A stretch of DNA of 6,136 nt, taken from assembly GCA_934358235.1 (NCBI GenBank), contig CAKRKK010000146.1, positions 1 to 6,136 on the forward strand, read 5' to 3'. This DNA comes from an uncultured Lachnospira sp. GTDB lineage: Bacteria > Bacillota > Clostridia > Lachnospirales > Lachnospiraceae. Of the stretch, positions 4,878-6,136 are shown piece by piece; the first letter of the stretch is position 1; each line of letters opens with the position of its first letter. The notes under the pieces were generated by a model. The model was given only the letters and a program-made list of their open reading frames with translations, did no database searches and was not told the origin of the DNA. The position numbers and the translations under genes are program-made.

Positions 4878-6059
4878 ATGGAAAAAAGATTATTTACATC
4901 AGAGTCAGTAACAGAGGGACATCCAGACAAAATCTGTGATCAGATATCAGATGCGGTGCTTGATGCACTTTATGAACAGGATCCATATTCAAGAGTTGCC
5001 TGTGAAACACTTACAAATACAGGCTTTGTTATGGTAATGGGAGAAATTACAACTAAGGCAGCTATAGATATTCCTCAGATTGTACGTGATACAGTAGTTG
5101 AGATAGGCTACGACAGCTCAGAAAAGGGCTTTGATGGTAATACCTGTGCTGTTATGGTAGCACTTGATAAGCAGTCAGCAGATATAGCTATGGGTGTTGA
5201 TAAGGCTCTTGAGGCAAAGGAAGGCATCGATAAGGATGATGAAGATCTTGGTGCTGGCGATCAGGGTATGATGTTTGGATATGCAACTAATGAAACAGAG
5301 GAGTATATGCCTTATTCAGCAGCTCTTGCGCAGAAGCTTTCAAAGCAGCTTACAAAGGTTCGTAAGGATGGCACATTAGCTTACTTAAGACCAGATGGCA
5401 AGACACAGGTTACAGTAGAATATGATGAGAATAATAAGCCTATACGTCTTGATGCAATCGTTGTATCTTCACAGCATGCACCTGAGGTTACACAGGAACA
5501 GATTCATGAGGATATCAAGAAGTATGTTATAGATGCAATTGTTGATCCTGCTATGGTAGATGCAGATACAAAGATATTCATTAATCCAACAGGACGTTTT
5601 GTTATAGGCGGACCTAATGGAGATTCAGGTCTTACAGGCAGAAAGATTATTGTAGATACTTACGGTGGAGCTGCAAGACATGGTGGTGGAGCTTTCTCTG
5701 GTAAGGATTGTACTAAGGTTGACCGTTCAGCAGCTTATGCAGCACGTTATGTAGCAAAGAATATAGTTGCAGCAGGTATTGCAGACAGATGTGAAATCCA
5801 GCTTTCTTATGCAATTGGTGTAGCACATCCAACATCAATCTGCGTTGATACGTTTGGCACAGGCAAGTTAAGCGATGAAAGAATTGTTGAAATCATCAGA
5901 GAGAATTTTGATTTAAGACCAAATGGAATTATTAAGATGCTTGATTTAAGAAGACCAATCTATAAGCAGACAGCTAGCTATGGACACTTTGGACGCACAG
6001 ATCTTAATCTTCCTTGGGAACAGACAGATAAAGCAGAGGTGCTTAAGAAGTATCTCTAA
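4878..6059 (+). CDS. metK: S-adenosylmethionine synthetase
   Basis: MetK makes S-adenosylmethionine from methionine and ATP, releasing phosphate and pyrophosphate; it acts in the cytoplasm as a tetramer. The 393-residue length is normal and the gene is complete. Visible motifs are [14 protein letters not shown] near the N terminus (catalytic His15, Asp17), the signature [12 protein letters not shown] at 125-136, the linker [20 protein letters not shown] at 235-254, and the phosphate loop [16 protein letters not shown] at 269-284. SYGHFGR at 367-373 is the usual C-terminal motif. AAGGAG at 4861-4866 lies 11 nt before the ATG. Transcription is controlled by the SAM-I riboswitch upstream. No partner gene follows before the window ends, and bases 6060-6136 contain nothing I can call confidently. 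Confidence 0.98.
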   Translation: MEKRLFTSESVTEGHPDKICDQISDAVLDALYEQDPYSRVACETLTNTGFVMVMGEITTKAAIDIPQIVRDTVVEIGYDSSEKGFDGNTCAVMVALDKQSADIAMGVDKALEAKEGIDKDDEDLGAGDQGMMFGYATNETEEYMPYSAALAQKLSKQLTKVRKDGTLAYLRPDGKTQVTVEYDENNKPIRLDAIVVSSQHAPEVTQEQIHEDIKKYVIDAIVDPAMVDADTKIFINPTGRFVIGGPNGDSGLTGRKIIVDTYGGAARHGGGAFSGKDCTKVDRSAAYAARYVAKNIVAAGIADRCEIQLSYAIGVAHPTSICVDTFGTGKLSDERIVEIIRENFDLRPNGIIKMLDLRRPIYKQTASYGHFGRTDLNLPWEQTDKAEVLKKYL

Positions 6060-6136
6060 AAAATATTGTTGTTTAGCTAAGTTTCTATAAATTACTTTTG
6101 GGTTGAAAATAAGTCTGGCTTGAGACTGACTTTGTA

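Noticed and set aside
6111..6131. Possible metK terminator (AGTCT with AGACT) at the right edge
   Set aside because: The stem is only 5 bp, the tail is cut by the window end and no clear T-run is visible, so it cannot be supported.

Overview
The window is AT-rich DNA, most likely from a Firmicute of the Lachnospiraceae (Clostridia; the Agathobacter/Roseburia/Butyrivibrio kind). The evidence is the low-GC codon use, a metK gene controlled by a SAM-I riboswitch, an HD-GYP protein and the protein sequences themselves. The family placement is my inference; no search was run.

Layout, left to right. (1) Bases 1-1196 hold the 3' three quarters of an enolase gene (+), cut by the window start. Its catalytic residues are intact, but it carries an Asn-rich, low-complexity insert of about 60 residues next to a catalytic loop. 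(2) Bases 1197-1366 hold an out-of-frame duplicate of the last codons of eno, a short AT-rich direct repeat, and the left half of a terminator hairpin. (3) Bases 1367-2902 are a complete IS3-family (IS150-like) insertion sequence of 1536 bp. Its orfA and orfB lie on the minus strand, with a textbook -1 frameshift signal between them. The element sits in the centre of the terminator hairpin, whose right half resumes at 2903-2928. (4) Bases 2952-3176 contain a non-coding element of about 225 nt that folds into a long closing helix with three internal hairpins. I cannot assign it to a known class; it is either a structured RNA or a MITE-like palindromic repeat. (5) Bases 3191-4300 encode an HD-GYP protein, a probable cyclic-di-GMP phosphodiesterase (-). 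(6) Bases 4301-4877 are a divergent control region. It holds a strong promoter for the HD-GYP gene, a back-to-back promoter candidate for metK, and a SAM-I riboswitch with its own terminator. (7) Bases 4878-6059 are a full-length metK (+).

How the parts relate. Enolase (glycolysis), MetK (SAM synthesis) and the HD-GYP protein (second-messenger turnover) are separate functions, not one operon. The SAM-I riboswitch should switch metK off when SAM is plentiful. The insertion sequence is a passenger that split the eno terminator but brings a plus-strand terminator at its own left edge. The least explained parts are the structured element at 2952-3176, the enolase insert and the exact placement of the IS inside the hairpin.
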